From contig CAUYUJ010018560.1 of assembly GCA_963575745.1 (NCBI GenBank), forward strand, positions 734,813 through 798,812: 64,000 bases of DNA. The letters are read 5' to 3'. Made by a program: the position numbers and the translations under genes. Of the stretch, positions 51,697 to 62,389 are shown piece by piece; within the stretch, counting starts at the first letter, position 1; each line of letters begins with the position of its first letter. The notes under the pieces are model-generated. The model saw nothing but the letters and a program-made list of their open reading frames with translations, had not been told where the DNA came from and ran no database searches. This DNA is from Prorocentrum cordatum (lineage: Eukaryota > Sar > Dinophyceae > Prorocentrales > Prorocentraceae).

Positions 51697-52392
51697 CTAG
51701 TTGTCAGCAGCGCCAGCGGCGCCGCTCGCCGCAGCGGCCGCGGGCCCCGCCCCCCTCTGCCGCACGCGGCGGGCGGCTTGGAGCAAAGCCGCGCCAACCT
51801 GCACCTCGCCGACGGCCTTCGCCGCGTCGCTCTGCAAGAACTCCGCCGCCTGGGTCTTGGAGCGCCCGCGCAAGGCCTCCTTGCGCTCCTGCTTCGAGAG
51901 GAGGGGCGCGACCTTGCTGCGGTTGCGCGCCAGCGCCACATACGCCGCAGCCGACGAATAATTGTCCATGATATCCTTGCCTGTGCGCGCGCGCGGGGGG
52001 GGGGGGGGGCGACGCGGGCGGCGGGCGCGCGGCAGGGCGAGGGGTGTAATTGGGAGCGGGCGAGAGCGAGAGGGAGGATAAGGAGGGGCGATGATGAACT
52101 ATATGAGAGGGGGGACGGGCGCGGGCGGCGGCATTCGCAACGTCGCGAGCCCGAACACCTGGGGGGGCACGAACCGCCCAAGCCCCCGACCCAGAACTAG
52201 CCCCCCCCCCCCCGCCGACATCATCAAGGCGGCTTCGATGACGTCCCGACGCGCTGCCGACCCCTAGAAAAAGGCTACACCTGGCGGGGGCGGGTCGCGC
52301 AGATCGCACATCTTGTTGTGGATGAGGTCGCGCATCCTGGCGACGGCCTGCAGCCGATATTGCATCAGGGCGGAGGGGGGCGACGGGAAGGC
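51697..52392 (-). CDS. 3' end of a host gene, two exons
   Basis: Exon 52392-52281 (after CCCCAG|G) reads SALMQYRLQAVARMRDLIHN then KMCDLRDPPPP. A GT-AG intron of 300 nt with a C run near its acceptor follows. Exon 51980-51697 reads KDIMDNYSSAAAYVALARNR, KVAPLLSKQERKEALRGRSK and AAEFLQSDAAKAVGEVQVGA, then stops at TAG. The one leftover base plus GC completes a codon, so the join is exact. The 5' part would lie towards or beyond the assembly gap. Ala-rich, helical C-terminus. Family not recognised. Confidence 0.6.
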
Positions 52393-52697
52393 CTGGGGGC
52401 AGGATGGGGTAGAGCATCTAGGAAGATGAGGTAGAGTGTGATGTATAGAACCGATGGGCAGGATGGGGGCAAGATGAGGTAGAGGATCGGGGAAAATTGA
52501 GACGGGCCAAGTAAGGGACGGATGACGGTGGAGGAAACGGTGGAAGAAGCAGAAGGGAGGCTATATAATGACCTCCCATCCTCCTCTATCATCTACACCT
52601 CATCCTACCCCCCCATTCACTCTCCTCGATCCCCTCCACCATCCCCCTCGGCCCCCCTACCTCGCCCCGACCCATTTCGTTCCGGCGCTCGCTGCCC

Positions 52698-52797
52698 NNN
52701 NNNNNNNNNNNNNNNNNNNNNNNNNNNNNNNNNNNNNNNNNNNNNNNNNNNNNNNNNNNNNNNNNNNNNNNNNNNNNNNNNNNNNNNNNNNNNNNNN
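52698..52797. other. assembly gap (100 N)
   Basis: Exactly 100 N, a conventional scaffold gap of unknown true length. It abuts a tandem satellite, so collapse of that satellite is likely. Confidence 1.
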
Positions 52798-53700
52798 TCG
52801 CGACGCGTCGGAAGCTCGAAAGTCGAGAACCCCAAATATTGAAAAACAGTTGTAGATCAATGTTTTCTGCCTCTTGGGGCCGTCTGGGGAGCGAAAGCCG
52901 AGTCTTCTTGGGCCGCCTTGAAGATATCTGGGGCTGCCCAGAAGCCCTGCGGGACATCTCGCACCCTTCTGGTGCCACTGTGGCGCCACTGATTGCCGTC
53001 TGGGCGGCTCTTCTTGGGCCGGCTTGGGCCCCTCTTGGGGCCGTATTGGGGCCCTCTTGGCGTATTGGGGCGGTCTTGGAGGTCTCTTGGGCCGTCTTGG
53101 GGCGGTCTTGGAGGCCTCTTGGAACGTCGCGGAGCGTCAGCTCGAAACTCGAGAACCCCCCAAACATTGAAGAACCCATGGTAAATCAATGTGTTTTGCC
53201 TCCTGGGCCGCCTGGTGAGCGAAAGAAGAATCCTCGTGGGCCGTCTGAAGGTGCCCAGAAGTCCCGCGGGACATTTCGCAGCTTTCTGGTCTCACCGCGA
53301 CGCCACATAAGGCCGTGTCGGCAGCTCTTCTTGGGCCGTCTGGGCCCCTCTTGGGGCCGTCTTGGGACCCTCCTGGAGCGTTTTGGCGCGGTCTTGGGGG
53401 TCTCTGGGGCCGTCTTGGGGCGGTCTTGGAGGCCTCGTTGGACGTCGTGAAGCGTCGGAAGCTCGAAAGTCGAGAGGCCCGAAAGCATGGAGAACTTGGA
53501 TAATCAATCGTTTTTGCCTCTTGGGGCCCTCTGGGGAGCGAAAATCGAGCCCTCTTGGGCTGTATTAGTGCTATTTGGGGCTGCCCACAAGCCCCGCGGG
53601 ACATCTCGCAACCTTCTGGTGTCACCGCGACGCCACTTAAAGCCGTCTGGGCGGCTCCCGGGCCGCTGGAGAAGCCACCCGGGGAGCCCGGAGCCCCCGG
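52798..53700. repeat. 325-bp tandem satellite, at least 2.7 copies
   Basis: AGCTCGAAAGTCGAGA landmarks at 52812, 53139 and 53460 give periods of 327 and 321 bp. Each unit has a unique linker (CAACCTTCTGGTGTCACCG-like) and a TCTTGGGGCCGTCTTGG block of the CCAAGA motif family. The first copy runs into the N gap. Confidence 0.88.
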
Positions 53701-53744
53701 AGCGAGTCGAGACAGCCGGGAAGAAGGCACAGGCGTTGTACCCA

Positions 53745-53753
53745 TACATATAT

Positions 53754-53789
<36 letters not shown>

Positions 53790-54330
53790 GTATATATACA
53801 TATATGCACATACATACATACATACAAACATACATACATACATACATACATACATACAAACATACACACATACATGCATACATACATGCATACATACATA
53901 CATACATACATACATACTTACTTACTTACTTACATACACACATACATACATGCATACATACATACATACACACATACATACATGCAAACAAACAAACACG
54001 CATACATATGTACATACATACATACAAACAAACATTCATACAATCACACAAACATGCATACTATATACATACATACATACAAACAAACAAACAAACATAC
54101 ATATATGCATGCATATATACATACATGCATACATATTTACTTACTTACATACATACATGCATGCATACATACATACATAAAAACAAACACGCATCTATAT
54201 GTACATACATACATACATACAAACATTCATACATTCACACAAACATGCATAATATATTCATCCAAATAAATGAACATACATATATGCATGCATCTATACA
54301 TACATACATACATACAAACATACATCTATA
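53745..54330. repeat. (CATA)n microsatellite, about 580 bp
   Basis: A TA dinucleotide tract at about 53755-53785, then long CATA/CAAA tetranucleotide repeats with interruptions. Ile/His/Thr/Tyr-rich open frames over it are artefacts. Confidence 0.97.
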
Positions 54331-54379
54331 CACTGGTACACCATTAGACCATCTCCCTCGTGTAAGCCCCTGAGCTTTC

Positions 54380-55225
54380 CCAGTGGTTCCGTCCCTTCCA
54401 GCTTACCATTTCACACGCACCAGGGATCCTCGTCCAACTTCGCGTAAGTGTCGTTATCTAGTTCGCGTTTTCTCTTAGCGCCGTCTTCTTCTCGGTGGTT
54501 GGCGCGTTGGTGTATTCGCTCAGGATTAACCTCCAAATCATAATTTGTATCATGTCGTCCTCTTCGTCATCGGGTAGCACCACATCCACTTCGAATTCGT
54601 TACTCTATATTGTAAGGGTTTCCGGTAATCGTGCTTCACTTGGGCGAGCGAGGTCGACAACTTCTTGTTCCACTCCATGATATTGGTCCGGCCACCCGAG
54701 AACATCTTTACCTGTTGGGCGGCCTTGTACTCGCTGACACGTTTGTTTCCACCTCCTCTGGTCCTCCTGCTTCCAGTGGACTGTATACTTTCGGCGATGT
54801 CGGTAGCATGCTCCGAGACGTTCGCTGGACGTGGTAATTATGTCCTGACGTTTTCTTTACGTTTTCTTTCTGGCTGTCGAACTATTCCTCGCAATGAATG
54901 TCGCGGTTGATTCATGACCGAGATCAAAAAGGCGTTCATCGTGTAGCTTATCTGTGCCATCGTGAGCGCCTTATCCTGCTCCGACCGTCCTAGTGCCCAG
55001 GGTTGCGCTGCTCTCGAAGAACAATGTCATCCCTTCATGATTGCCTTTGAAAGCACTGATAACATACCTGATCTCTCCGTTCTCGTGACCGGCGATGCAC
55101 AATTCCGCGATCCAACCCGTGCCCACGTTGCACCTGGCCTCTCGGACATCAGGTGATGACATTTCGAATCCTGGATCGGCTGTGCTGGGGTTCTGTGTAG
55201 GCGCTGCGGCTGCAGCTACGGCCAT
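54380..55225 (-). pseudogene. retrotransposon gag relic
   Basis: The minus strand reads RVSEYKAAQQVKMFSGGRTN, IMEWNKKLSTSLAQVKHDYR and KPLQYRV near 54.75-54.6 kb. This is the F-x-x-WN-x-KL...A-Q-x-x-x-YR pattern typical of dinoflagellate LTR-element Gag. Frames then shift to EFEVDVVLPDDEEDDMIQIM and AKLDEDPWCV before a stop near the CATA microsatellite. An upstream open frame (54971-55225) begins MAVAAAAAPTQNPSTADPGF. No pol segment follows. The assignment is by pattern only. Confidence 0.55.
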
Positions 55226-55306
55226 CGCAGGGAGACGGGTGCTTTGTGGAGTTTACCACGCGCACTGGAACTCGTGCGGCGAACAACGAGATCCGCTACC
55301 ATGAAC

Positions 55307-55426
55307 ATTTTTCCTTGAGGAAATCAACACTTGAGCCAAACGCAGGCGGGGCGAGCTCCGTACCTCAAGGTGCCTAACTGACGAACAAGTGCATCCTTCT
55401 CACCCAGTCGCAACGCTATGTTCTAA
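55307..55426 (-). repeat. dispersed repeat with spliced-leader relic, copy 2
   Basis: Copy of 15778-15900. On the minus strand 55330-55340 read TTTGGCTCAAG. It is adjacent to a TCC microsatellite, as is copy 1. Confidence 0.6.
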
Positions 55427-55495
55427 CACCTCCTCCTCCTCCTCCTTCTCCTCCTCCTCCTCCTCCTCCTCTTGTTCCTCCTCCCCCTACTATCC
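55427..55495. repeat. (TCC)n microsatellite
   Basis: About 60 bp of CCT/TCC repeats with TT interruptions. Confidence 0.9.
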
Positions 55496-56784
55496 CTCTT
55501 GGACGGTGTGGGGCTGAGCTGGATGCTATATGGGGCCCTCTCGGTCGTCGCGTGGTCCATCTCGAAAACATGTTGGGATTATCCTTGGTCGGCGGGAGCC
55601 GCCATAGCTTCGAGTCCTCGGGCAGTTCACAATGATCCCTCCGATCCTCCCCCCTCCTGTCCCTCCTCGTTCCCAGCGTGATGGCGTCTCTTGGGCTCGG
55701 AGGCATCCTGCCCTCCCAGCAAGCTTTTCGAACAGAGAGGGGATCCACCCCACCTCCACATGGGGGCGGAGTACACCGACACCCGCATGTGGCCGTGACA
55801 GCGCGTGAACCCCAACTTCTAGGGAGAACTCTGCGCCGCTGAGGCAAAAAAAAGCAACGGTTTCGTCAAAAAAAACGCCCATATGCAATGCGTGTTGAAG
55901 CGGGCCCAACCCCCCGGGCCCAAAATTTAAAGTTCGGGGCGTTCGACATGGGGGAGGGCGAGTCGTTTCGAAATCCACGCCCACGATTGCAAGCTGCGGC
56001 CTGCACGATCGGACGAACATCGAAATTGGGGACACGGGGGGCGCTCTTGCGCAACCTTCCGGTCGTTCTACCTGGACGTCTTTCTTTCGAAAACGCTGGT
56101 AGCACAGCAAATCAATGGCGAGACTCCGTCCCACGGCGACTGCCTCTATAAACCGGCGACGGCGCGCGTTGACCGCGGCTGTGGCAAACGCATCCCCTGG
56201 CCAGCTCGCCTTCCTCCGGGGGGGCACCATGCCACAGGGGGCCGGCGACAGTCCACGCACCGAGAGAAAAGACGAGCAGACGCAGCGCGGAGGCTCCTTC
56301 GGACGCGAGGCGAGGTCGAAAAGCTTGGCGAGGCCGACTTTCCTCTCAGAATGAGAAACACTTCGACGTAGTGGTAAACACTGCAGACCAAGTCGAGCCA
56401 GGGAAAAACAGACGTCAGCGAATATAAATACTTCGCCAGAGACTCCGAGCAGCGAAAGGCCATCTGTCAGCATATATGCCAGATGTTGGCGCCTGTAGGG
56501 CGCGAGCCATCTTCGAGATACTGCAAGCCCGACCCCCTCTGAATTCACTAATTCCTCCCAACTGTGCAAACGACTTGCCTCCTGTTCCCCCTCCTATAGA
56601 ATCGCCTCACAACAGAGGGGCAGTGGATTCCAAGCCAGAGTAGGGGGCTCCAGGAGCTCAACGCCGTGGCCTCAGCCAACTTTCTGGCTGAGGGGCGCCA
56701 GGCACAAGGAAAATGGTAAGAAGAAAACCATGTTCGCGCATTTTGCTGTGGGCCGCCCAGAGGGCCTCGAATTGTAACTGGAAG
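55496..56784. other. no gene recognised
   Basis: A 347-codon minus-strand frame (55526-56569) covers most of this stretch but matches nothing, has no evident splice sites and is overlapped by several other frames. It is not called. Confidence 0.35.
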
Positions 56785-56791
56785 GAGGAGG

Positions 56792-56827
<36 letters not shown>

Positions 56828-56855
56828 GGAAGAGGAGGAGGAAGAGGAGGAGGGA
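56785..56855. repeat. (GGA)n microsatellite
   Basis: GGAGGAAGAGGAGGA repeats, about 70 bp. Confidence 0.9.
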
Positions 56856-56917
56856 ACGAGGGAGGGCAGGGAGAGGGAGCGCCCGCTTACAGCCCAGCAT
56901 GGCGCTCTGGCCACGCT

Positions 56918-57120
56918 CACATCGAGACGTGGGCAGAGTCACAAACGGCACAAGCACAAGCCTTCGGAGGCCCCTGCAGAGTTCTCAAATCCCCCTCGGC
57001 AGCCTCCGAAGGGGAGGGGGGCCCCGAGGACGTCCTTGCCGCTCACACCGAAACCTTGCAAGAATCACAAGCGGCACAAACATAAACTTTCGGAGGTCCG
57101 CGCGGAGTTCTCAGGTCGGC
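56918..57120. repeat. 123-bp tandem duplication, diverged
   Basis: GCTCACATCGAGACG...CACAAACGGCACAAGCACAA...CTTCGGAGG recurs 123 bp later as GCTCACACCGAAACC...CACAAGCGGCACAAACATAA...TTTCGGAGG. Confidence 0.7.
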
Positions 57121-58149
57121 GCTCTGGACGCCCCCCCGGCGGGTGCGCCCGACGCCGGCTCGGACAACCCCGCGCGGACCTCCCGCAAGAGTGACCGTAG
57201 GCAAGAGTGACCTTTGGTGCGCGGCTTCAGGGGGTCGCGGGCAGGCCAACTCCGCGCGCGCAAGACGCCACTATCGCAGCGCGTTCGGCGGTCGGCGGGC
57301 CCCCAGTGGCCCCGCATCAAAGGTCATTCGGCGAAGGGCCACTCTTACGAATAGTCGGTACGGTAGGTTGGTCTCGTGGTGACCCTGGCGTTGGCTTCTG
57401 ACACCGCGCGGATCGTACATCTTGAACACGCGCGGCTTCCCGATCGCGCGATATGGTTCCACGTCGGCCGACCCAGGGCCATCAGCGGCGTTCAATCCTG
57501 AACGCTCGCGTCGGCGCAACACAAGCCTGCCGAATACTCAGGTGCCGTGTCCCAGAGCAGGGCGAATTGAAACAACGGCAACTCAACATCGTTGCCTGGA
57601 CCCCTCAGGGCCCAAATGTGGCAGCAGCAGCGGCAGACGATGACATTTTGGACTTGAGCCAACGCGCGAACAACAGTACACACATGGCATTCAATGTCTG
57701 CTACGGTACAAGACAATGCAAAACTATTGGGAACAATGAAACGGTGTCCACATACAATACCTGAGGGTGAAATCAGGAACACTTCCACATGCCCTGAACT
57801 CTCTAACAAGTTTAGGGATCCCTTGTGGACACAAACTGGTAACTAAATCAATACACGCGTGCCCACACGAGTGTAGCCCTGGAAACACCCAGCAACGGCT
57901 TACTGAAACACCCCCGCGGCGTCCAGCACCGGAGCTGAGAGGCAAAGAGAAAAGAGAGAGAGAGAAGGAGAGGAAGGAGAGTAAACCACCACCACCACCA
58001 CCACCGTCGCAGTCCTCGGGAGGAACCGTGAGGAACCCGCTCCAGGATATCATGTTCATGTGATTCACGATATTCCTGGAAGCAGCCTGGGAATGATTCT
58101 CGAGCCCTGGATATTCTCGTCTCCGCTCTACTTCGGAACTCTCATCTAC
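57121..58149. other. no gene recognised; possible 3' flank of the Copia element
   Basis: A CAC triplet run near 57985-58008 and a spliced-leader-like CTTGAGCCAA at 57653-57662. An LTR for the 58-64 kb element might lie here, but I could not pair it with a second copy. Confidence 0.4.
57653..57662 (-). other. spliced-leader-like decamer
   Basis: The minus strand reads TTGGCTCAAG, the last ten bases of the dinoflagellate spliced leader. Alone it could be chance. It is listed because the same decamer occurs at four other places in the window. Confidence 0.3.
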
Positions 58150-58159
58150 GAGCACTACG

Positions 58160-58780
58160 GTCGAACAATGTTGTATTACACTTAATAGCGCCGCCCTTAG
58201 TAAGTGGGTCCACCGGCATCCTGCCGTGCGGGATCCAACGAACTCTGCCGTTGGCCTGTTCTAAAGCTTCACCAAAAAATGCCAAGTATATGGCAGTCCT
58301 TCGGTCCTTAGCACTGGCATTGCCTTCCTTCATCATGGTGCCGTAGATGGACTTTGCGTTCACTACGTGTACCTGTCTGCCTCGGGATCCGAGTCCACAG
58401 TCACGGCGCAGCGCGCGAGTGAAAGGGCCAGACCTCCGGCGGTGATCACGAACACTCACGTCGCCGAACGACACGTCTCGATACAGGATCTGAAAGTATT
58501 CTACTTCCGCCACCGCCGCTGAGAGAGCCTGGGTCTCTCCAGTCCGGGTCGAAGGGACCTTCCGCCGAAGCTCGGAGCTTCTCCATCCGAGAATGGACGC
58601 TTTTACAACTTGGTTGTCCAACGCGGCCTGGTCACACGCCGGCACCTTCCAGGCACCTTGGCCTGGGTCCTCAAGGAGCCCTCGCTCGTCGGACAGACCG
58701 TCGGCAGCGCCCGCGCCTCCTGCGTCTGAGAGGGACACGAACGGCACCTTGTCAAAATCCAGCTTCCAGACGACGTACTT
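58160..58780 (-). pseudogene. Copia RNase H domain
   Basis: One open minus-strand frame: ILGWRSSELRRKVPSTRTGE, TQALSAAVAEVEYFQILYRD, then VHVVNAKSIYGTMMKEGNAS, KDRRTAIYLAFFGEALEQAN, and WIPHGRMPVDPLTKGGAIKC near the end. The WRS...R-R-x-x-ST...E-T-x-AL and VDPLTKG phrases are family hallmarks. Joining to RT needs a frameshift near 58.78 kb. Confidence 0.82.
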
Positions 58781-59797
58781 CTAGACGCGGTGGACCGAAG
58801 GTGCCTGACCAGCTTGTTGGCCATAGCGACGTCTCCGGTCGTGGCTGACTTTAACCAGCTGTAACTGGCTGGCCAGGGCACTAGCTGCACCTGCTGCTTC
58901 AGGGCGGACTTCTCGCCCGAGCCAATGAAACGCGCACGCGAGTGAACGAAGGGCCTTAAACCCTGCCGGCTCACGGGGGGCATCTTTGCGGGGGAGTCGC
59001 CCACGAGCCCCGGGCAGAGGATGCACTTCTGCGAAAATGTATTTCTCCATGTCCACGGGGGCCCCCTTGGGCCCAATGGCGATGCGTCTCCCAGCGAAAT
59101 CGACGCATCCAGCCCCGCAGTCTCGATACTTCCCATAACGGAATCTCGATCCCAGACGCGCTCGAAGCCACTTCCGGTCATCTGGCGAGGCGCTCGCCAT
59201 GAAGAAGTCGTTGACTTCGAGCAACATCATATTCTCGATGTCCCCGTCGGGCCCGCATCTAATCCACCAACAGAGTTCAAGTAGAGAACAGGAGAAACCG
59301 AGATGCTCGAGGAAGGTGACCACAATCTTCCGCCAGGCCATCGGGGCGTCGTCTAAACCGTAGACGTTGACCCTTGAGGATAAGTGAGCCCGGTGGCAAG
59401 TGCATTCCCCCACGCGGTTCCACGCGTCCGCAAACAAACCCAGGTTCATGATAACTTGCAGGAACATCATAATGCTGGGCGTCTGGGGGGTCGGGACATA
59501 GACGGCCAGGGCCCCGGAATCAGGATCGCGATGGCCGTGGACACACCACCGCGACTTGGCGTCTGGCCATTGGAAAGTCCCTTCCACCGGCTTCCAGCGA
59601 CGGACCATCCGGCTGGAAATTACCCTGTCGAAGTGGGCCTTCCGCGCGGCTTCCGCCTTCGAAGGAGGGATCGCTTCTACAGCTCCGGCGCCCATCATGG
59701 CATCCCATTCCTTAGCGTCGGAAATCCTAAACTTGTCTCTCTCGGAAGGCGTCAAACTTTCCAAAGACACCTCTCCCCTCCTACTGGTGGCGAACAC
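58781..59797 (-). pseudogene. Copia reverse transcriptase
   Basis: 338 open codons. FRISDAKEWDAMMGAGAVEA, then VISSRMVRRWKPVEGTFQWP and AKSRWCVHGHRDPDSGALAV, then PQTPSIMMFLQVIMNLGLFA match the RT fingers. The next stretch is shortened or scrambled, so the DVxxAF block with the first catalytic Asp is missing. VYGLDDAPMAWRK and LGFSCSLLELCWWIRC follow. The YVDD-type box reads LEVNDFF, with Asn for the first Asp. It then reads LRARLGSRFRYGKYRDCGAG. Long but catalytically dead. Confidence 0.85.
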
Positions 59798-60289
59798 CTC
59801 GGACTCCTCGCAATGCTCTCTCGAAGACGTCGGCCAGGCCTGGGCGCCACCGCCGACGCCGCCAGGGGGGATGAGGAAGCTGGCGGGGATCGGAGAAACG
59901 GCGCCGGGGGCAGGAGACGAAAGGGGAGCGGGGCCAGAGGAAGCGGGAGGCGGAGGAGGAGAGAGAGAGGAGCAGGAGGAGTGGTAGACACCTGCTCGCT
60001 GGGCCCGGCCTGAAGACCCTCTTCCTCCTCAAGAGGAGAGACGAACGGAGGATGCTCTAAGGTCTGCATGGACACATCCTCGGAGGGCGCTCGGGTCTAT
60101 TCCGAGCCAGCCCGAGCTTCAACCGACTCCGCGGTCGACTCCCCAGCCCCCTGAGACCCGCGACCGGCGACCAGACCTGTCCCGAAACAACCTGGCACGA
60201 CGCGGAGGGGCCAGGGGATCCCGGCTGACCCAGCGCCCACTGCCCAGGCACGGAGTCGCGAGGAGCGGGGGCCTTGGCTCTCCAGGCGT

Positions 60290-61130
60290 GGCTGATCTTC
60301 TCGCGGGCCATGGCTTGCATGGCTACGCTCCTGGCCGAGGTTCGAATCTCTTGCGCCCTCGCGAACTCCGCCGCGGCGGCATCTTGCTCGGGCGGGGATC
60401 GAAGGGGGCCCCCCCAGCTGGGAAGTCCGCGCGAGTCGTCACTCAGGAAGTCTCGGATTCTCGCCGAAAACAAGCTGGAGGGGTGAGACCCCCCGGCGGT
60501 GCCAGCATCCCTTCTTGCGGGGAGTCAACTCATGGACAAGGGCGTCCAACTCCTCTAGATCTCCGGGAGGGTGGGCGCCAGCGTCGATGTCCGCCTTGAC
60601 TCTGTCTTTGATCCAACCCCCGTGGCGCTCACCCTTGCCACCCTGCCACGGGGGGTCGGCGTCGCACGCGCGGTGCTTCGCCCCCCGCTGTTCGAGCCCA
60701 CACGCAAAGCGTTCTCCAAATTCAAGTCCACCGTCTGAGATCATAAAGTGGGGATCTCCTAGCGGCTTCAGCCAACGCTGGACAAAGCCCGCCCGCGCTG
60801 TGGCAGCTCGAGCGCCGGGCACTCTACAGCGAACTTGGAGATTCGACCCGTGGTCGACGAGATTGATGAACGAACGCGAAACGCCTTGGAAGTCAAGGTA
60901 GAACAAATCAATACGCACAATGTGATTGAATCGAAAGGCGTGGGGAAGGGCTACCCGACGGTGGTTGCCCGCTCTGCGATTCTCGGCGCACTCGGCGGAA
61001 CCCCCCCTCACCCACTGAACCAGATGCGGCTTGACTCCCCCGGCCCGCAGGACCCGGCATAACTTCCGGACCTCGGGGTGTCCCATGTAAAAACGCTCCT
61101 TGTAAAGGAGTATCTTCCCTTCTTCCGACG
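60290..61130 (-). pseudogene. Copia integrase
   Basis: The frame reads LLYKERFYMGHPEVRKLCRV then WVRGGSAECAENRRAG, a zinc domain with the first His changed to Tyr and one Cys missing. The core then reads HIVRIDLFYLDFQGVSRSFI, DPHFMISDGGLEFGERFACG and WQGGKGERHGGWIKDRVKAD, so the D, D and E catalytic residues are still present. After a frameshift near 60.46 kb the tail reads AAEFARAQEIRTSARSVAMQ and AREKISHAWRAKAPAPR, a common post-core motif. Order and spacing fit Copia integrase. Confidence 0.85.
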
Positions 61131-61349
61131 GTTCAATCTCCTCGCTGGGGACAGTCCGGGAGACAGGCGCTCCTCGAGTCTCGGGCTCTTCTCCGCTGTC
61201 CGCCTCGCTTCCCTCGCTGACTTCCGCGATCGGCCCCAAGTGGCCGCTGCCTTCCGCCGCCGCCGCCGGAAAAGACCTTTCTTCCATCTCTGCCCAGGCG
61301 GGGCGACTCTCGGAAGCCCCGCCCCACTGCTCGGTCACAGCTCTGGCCA

Positions 61350-62060
61350 CCAGCCTGGCAAACCTGGAGGTATACCGGGCTGCCTTGGATGTCTGATGGC
61401 CACCTTTTAACACCGCGTGTCTGCGATCCCCCAGGCAGAGGTGGTCTCCGAGGATCCTCTGGAGGTGGGGGGTGATTCGCCAGGGCCCCGGTCGGCTTCT
61501 CATTCAAACCACTGGAGTTCACTTGAAACCCAAAACGACACATGTCCACCTGGAAGCCTTGAGACATACTGGATAACAGGTGCGCCCCACGAGCCGACAT
61601 AAAGGGGGCGCTCGAAGGCGAAGTGCCGCCCCTTAGCTTGCTGGCGCAATGCCACCATCATGCGCAGGTTAAGATCGCGAAGCCCATCCCGAACCTCCTG
61701 ACGCCACCGATCGGGATTTCTCGCGTCGCGACTGATGCGATCGATGGCCGAGAACGCACGGCGCTCGGACGACATCCAAACCATGTCGGGCTGGTCCCGA
61801 TCGATCTGTTCCAGAGCTGCTCAACGTGAGAAGGCCTAGCAGAGTCCCACCCGGTCAGCCTGCACAGGCTCGGATTCGCCCCCGAGAGGCCCCCTTGCTC
61901 GCTCGCTTCTGGAGCGATCATGGGCGGAGAGAAGACCTCCATAAATGCCGTGCGGCCTCTGTTGGGTGCCCTGATCATCCGCTTGGCCCCGGCCCGGAGC
62001 CGGCCCCCGCCGCGCGCGGACCCCTCGGCAGCACTCCTTTCGAGAGCGTTCCGCACAGCA
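61350..62060 (-). pseudogene. preintegrase domain of a dinoflagellate retroelement
   Basis: In two or three frames the minus strand reads AFMEVFSPPMIAPEASEQGG, TGWDSARPSHVEQLWNRSIG, then RWRQEVRDGLRDLNLRMMVA, KGRHFAFERPLYVGSWGAPV and DMCRFGFQVNSSGLNEKPTG then ALANHP. The pattern (SPP near the start, TGWD, a decayed P-x-C, FE(H)P-x-x-x-SW, then a D-x-C-x-F-G block) recurs upstream of integrase in dinoflagellate retroelements as I recall them. It is loosely reminiscent of a class I methyltransferase. That resemblance is an untested inference. Confidence 0.5.
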
Positions 62061-62389
62061 CTGGTCCAGGCCACCTCGTGATCGTCGTTCGCGCAATCCC
62101 CGTCGTTCCAGAGCGCTCCGAAATCCTCGGGAATCACCGAGCTCGGAGCCGCTCCCTGGGCCCTGGGGCCCGGCGAAGGCTCTCGGGCCACACCGCGCGG
62201 AACAGCTCGGGATCTCGGGGAGCCCGTGGGGCAGCACGATGATAGCCCAACTGTAGGAGGACAAAATTCACACGTTTCATCTCGGGCAGCTTGGCAGGCG
62301 CCCCGCGAGAAGCTGGCCGACAGGCTCGGCTCAGAAGTGTCTCCCCTGCGACGTCAGTCCTGGCTTTGGCGGCAGTGGCTGACTCAGAT

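Noticed and set aside
51424-52200. 258-codon plus-strand frame
   Set aside because: Antisense shadow of the spliced minus-strand exons. Arg/Ala-rich with no motif.
53487-54373. 260-272 codon Ile/His/Thr/Tyr frames
   Set aside because: CATA microsatellite read in two plus-strand frames.
55526-56569. 347-codon minus-strand frame
   Set aside because: No recognisable motif, spans microsatellite-like sequence at its 3' end, and is overlapped by other frames. Could not be supported as a gene.
61350-62060. Calling the extra retroelement domain a DNA cytosine methyltransferase
   Set aside because: The expected P-C catalytic motif cannot be read in this decayed copy. Only loose pattern resemblance exists, so it is reported as unassigned.
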